DNA of 64,000 nucleotides, taken from Eumeta japonica. Lineage: Eukaryota; Arthropoda; Insecta; Lepidoptera; Psychidae. Under the pieces are notes generated by a model. The model did not search any database. It was not told where the DNA came from and was given only the letters and a program-made list of their open reading frames with translations. Below are positions 60,985 through 64,000 of this stretch, piece by piece. Where the stretch lies: positions 682,001-746,000 of the forward strand of contig BGZK01000072.1 in NCBI GenBank assembly GCA_005406025.1. The letters are read 5' to 3'. Both the position numbers and the translations under genes were made by a program. Each line of letters opens with the position of its first letter. Positions within the stretch are counted from its first letter, which is position 1.

Positions 60985-61040
60985 ATTACGCATGCGCAGT
61001 AATGCCGATACAACCAATGCCACCTAGAGGCGAGTTGCTG
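60985..61040. promoter_or_regulatory. Possible regulatory words: NRF1-like and CTCF-like
   Basis: TACGCATGCGCAGTAATGCC contains a CGCATGCGC core, the palindromic NRF1-type word, and CCACCTAGAGGCGAG resembles a CTCF site. They lie 30 bases apart inside the intron between the two laminin-G exons. Motif matches only. Confidence 0.25.
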
Positions 61041-61377
61041 AACTAAAGAGACAAGCGTGATATTTCAAAAAAGTCATTAAAAGTTCTGCTATTCATCGAC
61101 AGATGACAAAAGTAAAAAATATCACCGCTGTGCCGGTCGGAATGGGGGGTGTTAGGTTATTTTCGTTACGGAATTTCTGGATTCGGTCTCCACGCTCAAG
61201 GCCCGCGATAGAAGCTATGCAATCGCTTAAAATTGTAAATAAAATCACCTAGAATTGCTTGGTATTAAATAACTTTCTAAAAATGCTCTGACTGCTCTTG
61301 TGCGGTATATCTTATTAACAAATAATGTACGGAAATCAGACTATAACCTTATGCCTGTAAAATTCCAAAGTACTTAC

Positions 61378-61914
61378 TGTGTGATATTTTCGGGATGACG
61401 GCCAACGTAAACATACGGCTCCACGTCCAAGGATTTCATACGTCCAGGTGTAGAACCTTTAACTGTGGTTGATCCCAATCGAAGTATCGCATCTTTTCTG
61501 TATCTGCGCACAGATATCCAGGATTTGATATCTGAACGGACTTTCCCAACTCTGAGTTCCAGAGGGCCACTTCCTGCATCCATTTTCAAAGCAACGTTTC
61601 CTTCTAACAGACCCAACCATAAATAATCCTTCATTCCCACAGCACTTAAGATAGTCCCATGGCTACATACAGTCGATATTTCTACCCAAATATCAAAATG
61701 ATTCGCCAGCAAGCGTTTGTGAATAGTCACTCGTGATCTACTATCAAATAAAGGCACCTCTTGCTCACGACTTGAAATTTCATCGTCATAAATAAAGTAT
61801 TCTTCCAAGTCTTTGGACCAGTCGTCGTTTTTTTTTCGTGAACATCCATCAAATTCATTTCGACGCCTCGTGACATTTTCATAGCACACATATTGTCGAT
61901 GTCTAATTCGTCGT
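61378..61914 (-). CDS. AGRN: Agrin exon: linker and main part of first laminin-G domain
   Basis: The acceptor TTTTGTCACAG ends at 61915 and the donor GTAAGTA starts at 61377. The frame closing in the laminin-G domain (phase 2 at its end) encodes an acidic linker with CYENVTRRRNEFDGCSRKKN, LEEYFIYDDE and then VPLFDSRSRVTIHKRL, FDIWVEISTVCSHGTILSAV, DYLWLGLLEGNVALKMDAG, LELRVGKV, WISVRRYRKDAILRLG and EPYVYVGRHPENITQ. The strand order (S-x-V hydrophobic, GxxLS, VALKMDxGSG, VYVGxxPE) is that of laminin-G domains. The preceding Kazal exon ends in phase 1, which would enter a different frame (DDELDIDN), so the first 30-40 codons carry a frame conflict discussed as a finding. Agrin's laminin-G domains bind alpha-dystroglycan and other cell-surface receptors; that is family knowledge. 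Confidence 0.85.
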
Positions 61915-62218
61915 CTGTGACAAAATAAAACAATAGAATAAACTTAGAAATACAATAGGTTAAGAAAATTTCATTATTCTTTGCCAACTTTGTAAATTTT
62001 TACGGTCTCGTTACTTTTTTACCGAAATCTTAGCGATATCCCGCAGGAGGAAGGATACCTATACACAAATGTGCAGGGCTCGGTGGAGGGTCAACGATCA
62101 ATGCGGTGCCAATTTGTACCACGGGCTCTTTACTAGAATCGGGTGCTTGTAAATTTCTACTCGGGACTAGCAGGCTTTTTTTTCTTTTCTAGCTGAGACG
62201 CCGGAGCGGATCTGCTAC

Positions 62219-62479
62219 CTCTCCGCACGTTGGGCTCCTCGGCGCAAGGTCCGAAAGCCTGTACGACGATGTCATTTTGCGTACGGCACGCGTGCGCGCG
62301 CAAATGGCACGCAGAGAGATAGGAGCGGCCATCGCTGCCGCAGACAGCCACCGGCGGCGCGCTGTCGCATTCGGTGGTCGTGCACTCGCAAGTCGCGATG
62401 CCGCCGTGAATTGAGCACCATGCGCCGAAGTAACATGTCATATGTTCGCAGCTGGTTGCAGGCAACTGTGTAGCTTCGG
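62219..62479 (-). CDS. AGRN: Agrin exon: follistatin/Kazal domain
   Basis: Acceptor ATACTTACAG ends at 62480; donor AGAG|GTAGCA at 62218. Length 261 bases, phase 1 to phase 1, so it is a symmetric module exon. The protein reads EATQLPATSCEHMTCYFGAW, CSIHGGIATCEC, then a Kazal core CDSAPPVAVCGSDGRSYLSA, CHLRAHACRTQ and QAFGPC. The CxxxxCxFGAxCxxxxGxxxCxC lead plus PVCGSDGxxYxxxCxLxxxAC is the follistatin-type module of agrin that follows the laminin-EGF pair. All six Kazal cysteines are present. If the donor is skipped, the frame runs to a stop at 62157 after a Lys-rich stretch, giving a possible shorter secreted form. Confidence 0.9.
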
Positions 62480-63174
62480 CTGTAAGTATTATGTGTTCAA
62501 ATGTTACGTCTTTATACTTTATTTTTGAAAGCGTAATTGAAAACAACAATCTAACTAAAAATAAAGTATAAAAATGAATCAATTGCAATTCGGACTCGCA
62601 TGTTGATATTTTCTACTTAAAGTAGTTAGGTAACCAACTTTCGGGCTCGTTTTCTTTTCCAAACACTCGCAAAAGGAAATGTAAAAAAACAGTTTTCTCA
62701 AAATCTGCTTTTTTTATAACTAAAGACCTCATTTTATTTTCGTTATTTTAAGCCTTATCATTTCGCAAATAAAGTAGACCGCTGCACTTTTACGTATCTT
62801 CTAAATATTTTTTAAACATCCAAAGTAAAATAACGATAACATTATTCACTTATTTTATAAACTGAAAATAATCTCTTTCATCAGTGTATGTGATAGGACA
62901 AACCATAATTTGTTACTTATTTAAATAAACATTTAAAAATAGTTAAAAGTACTACAAAATATGGAAGTTTTATCCAATAATAATTCTATACTGCCCAGTT
63001 TCAAGTTTCTAATGTCAACGGCTTATATAAGAAAGCCAGCTACGACAGAATAGTAAATAAACAGCTTAATAATCCTGTACATAAAAGTTTTGTTTTTCTT
63101 GTTGATTGTACAACCCTATCATAATTAAATACACAAAAGCTATGCATATCAATATAAAATAAAAATGAACTTAC

Positions 63175-63321
63175 GGTCAAAGCAGCCATTAGGTCCAAGC
63201 GTGTGTTCATGATTAGAACAAACGGTGCACTTTTGCCCCTGTATGCCCGGCTTGCACACGCAGCGCCCGGTCATCTGTTCGCAATCCTCGCGCACAGAAC
63301 CAAAAGCTGAACATCCACACG
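63175..63321 (-). CDS. AGRN: Agrin exon: second laminin-EGF module
   Basis: Acceptor CGCCTGTGTGCAG ends at 63322 and donor GTAAG begins at 63174; 147 bases, phase 1 to phase 1. It encodes CGCSAFGSVREDCEQMTGRC, VCKPGIQGQKC, VC and LGPNGCFD. The eight-cysteine spacing is that of a laminin EGF-like domain and the wording CxxFGSVRxDCEQMTGxCxC is diagnostic of agrin (vertebrate agrin has nearly the same phrase). Together with the neighbouring laminin-EGF and Kazal exons this fixes the gene as agrin. Confidence 0.93.
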
Positions 63322-63441
63322 CTGCACACAGGCGAAATAGTTTGTTACTATTATCATTTCTTTACATGCTTATTTGAAATTGAATATCTGAATACAAAAT
63401 AAATGCCGGTTCTGAAGAAAATGAATAAAAAACAGCCTTAC

Positions 63442-63702
63442 GTATACATCCGGTATGTCCATTGCCGATTCGCGGTAATCCCCAATAACCAGGTTGACAG
63501 CGATCGCATTTAGCACCTCCTACTCCGAGTCGGCATTCGCACTGGCCACTTTCATCACAGCGTTCGGACATCGAACCAAGCCGATGACAACCACATTGAG
63601 CAGGACAGCCCACACCACCGGGCCCACGCGCGGGCGTCACCCCATCAGCACAACATCCGTGCCAAGAATCTTGACAACCTTTTTTCTCCTCCACTGCTTT
63701 AT
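63442..63702 (-). CDS. AGRN: Agrin exon: first laminin-EGF module with Cys-rich lead
   Basis: Acceptor AAAATCACAG ends at 63703; donor GTAAGG at 63441; 261 bases, phase 1 to phase 1. The lead DKAVEEKKGCQDSWHGCCAD, GVTPARGPGGVGCP is followed by a laminin-EGF unit: CGCHRLGSMSERCDESGQC, ECRLGVGGAKCDRCQPGYWG and GCI. The eight cysteines and the CDRCQPGYWG motif define the domain. The joint codon with the next exon encodes Pro. DSWHGCCxDGxTxAxGxxxxGCP resembles the 'xGCCxDxxTxAxGxxxxGC' motif found in papilin- and agrin-like matrix proteins. Confidence 0.9.
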
Positions 63703-63841
63703 CTGTGATTTTTGTTTGTCTTATTTTATTCTTAATTAATCTTTCATCAATGACATTCATGTGGTTTATAAGTTAACACATGAAACAAAATAAAATGTTA
63801 CTCATCTTTCCAAATAGCTATGTAATATTAAATTTTCTCAC

Positions 63842-63983
63842 CTTTCCTGCAACACCTAGCAGCCTTTGCTGTGTGATGACAATAACTACCAGGCGGGCAG
63901 TCCTTACGCCGAGGCCCTCCGCCGCAATCTAGCGGTCGACCTTCTAATTCCATTAGGGGCTCATCATCGCCACACGGACGGAA
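63842..63983 (-). CDS. AGRN: Agrin exon: lustrin-type cysteine-rich module (first recognised exon in window)
   Basis: Acceptor TTTTAATAATAG ends at 63984; donor AAAG|GTGAG at 63841; phase 0 in, phase 1 out, 142 bases. It encodes FRPCGDDEPLMELEGRPLDC, GGGPRRKDCPPGSYCH and ARCCRKG. The pattern PCGxxEPLxxxxGxPLxCGxGPxxxxCPxGxYCHxxxxxxxCC is that of the lustrin cysteine-rich repeat domain. Its phase joins the next exon to give an Asp codon in the correct frame. The remaining 5' exons lie beyond 64000. That this module belongs to agrin rests on the exon chain and phase; it could in principle be skipped in some transcripts. Confidence 0.75.
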
Positions 63984-64000
63984 CTATTATTAAAAGATGA

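Noticed and set aside
61727..61987. Minus frame starting upstream of the laminin-G exon
   Set aside because: Not an independent gene: it overlaps the agrin exon in the phase-1 frame and the intron before it. It matters only as part of the frame conflict.
63494..63739. 81-codon plus-strand frame
   Set aside because: Antisense shadow of the agrin laminin-EGF exon.
1..64000. tRNA, rRNA, known miRNA or CRISPR features
   Set aside because: I looked for tRNA T-loop words (GGTTCGAATCC-like) and for a few familiar animal miRNA sequences (let-7, miR-1, miR-9, miR-10, bantam) and saw none; no regularly spaced CRISPR-type repeats are present.

Overview
The window is a piece of an AT-rich eukaryotic chromosome, most likely from a moth or butterfly. 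The reasons are spliced exons with GT-AG borders, no operons or ribosome binding sites, remnants of animal transposons (mariner, hAT, RTE and CR1/Jockey-type LINEs), and several interspersed repeats whose wording I recognise from lepidopteran genomes. The assignment to Lepidoptera is inference from repeat style; the eukaryotic nature is visible directly.

The only convincing host gene lies at the right end on the minus strand: six exons of an agrin-type extracellular-matrix proteoglycan. In gene order they are a lustrin-type cysteine-rich exon (63983-63842), two laminin-EGF exons (63702-63442 and 63321-63175), a follistatin/Kazal exon (62479-62219), a large laminin-G exon (61914-61378), and a separate exon that closes that laminin-G domain (60043 to 59986 or 59893). 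The 5' part of the gene is beyond the right edge. The last recognised exon needs further exons, but none was found in the remaining ~60 kb. Either that stretch is a giant intron (or the gene ends in exons I could not see), or intergenic DNA begins somewhere in it.

The rest (1-59.9 kb) has no supported host gene. It is AT-rich DNA carrying: a CR1/Jockey-type LINE fossil (545-1860); a mariner with a broken DD34D transposase (7435-8540); a second, minus-strand mariner fossil (18440-19120); a possible solo LTR (about 20673-21093); an inverted-repeat element (30405-30815); two abutting RTE-type LINE fossils (33790-35310); a nearly full-length hAT element with degraded ends, 8-bp flanks and a recognisable promoter (43368-45850); a Harbinger-like MITE with a TTA duplication (51044-51325); several lepidopteran interspersed repeats and LINE 3' tails; microsatellites; and unusual hairpins.

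Superimposed is a string of short GC/CpG-rich islets (15.5, 18.1, 21.5, 23.8, 24.8, 27.3, 29.7, 31.8, 32.5, 41.5, 50, 52 and 52.7 kb, among others) that are not coding. They contrast sharply with the AT-rich background and contain homeodomain-like TAAT/TTTATG words, so they are the best candidates for conserved regulatory elements. I found no clear sign of a novel multi-gene system. The most useful second looks are the agrin frame conflict and its alternative donors, the GC islets, the GC-rich repeat block at 46.2-47.3 kb and the long hairpins.
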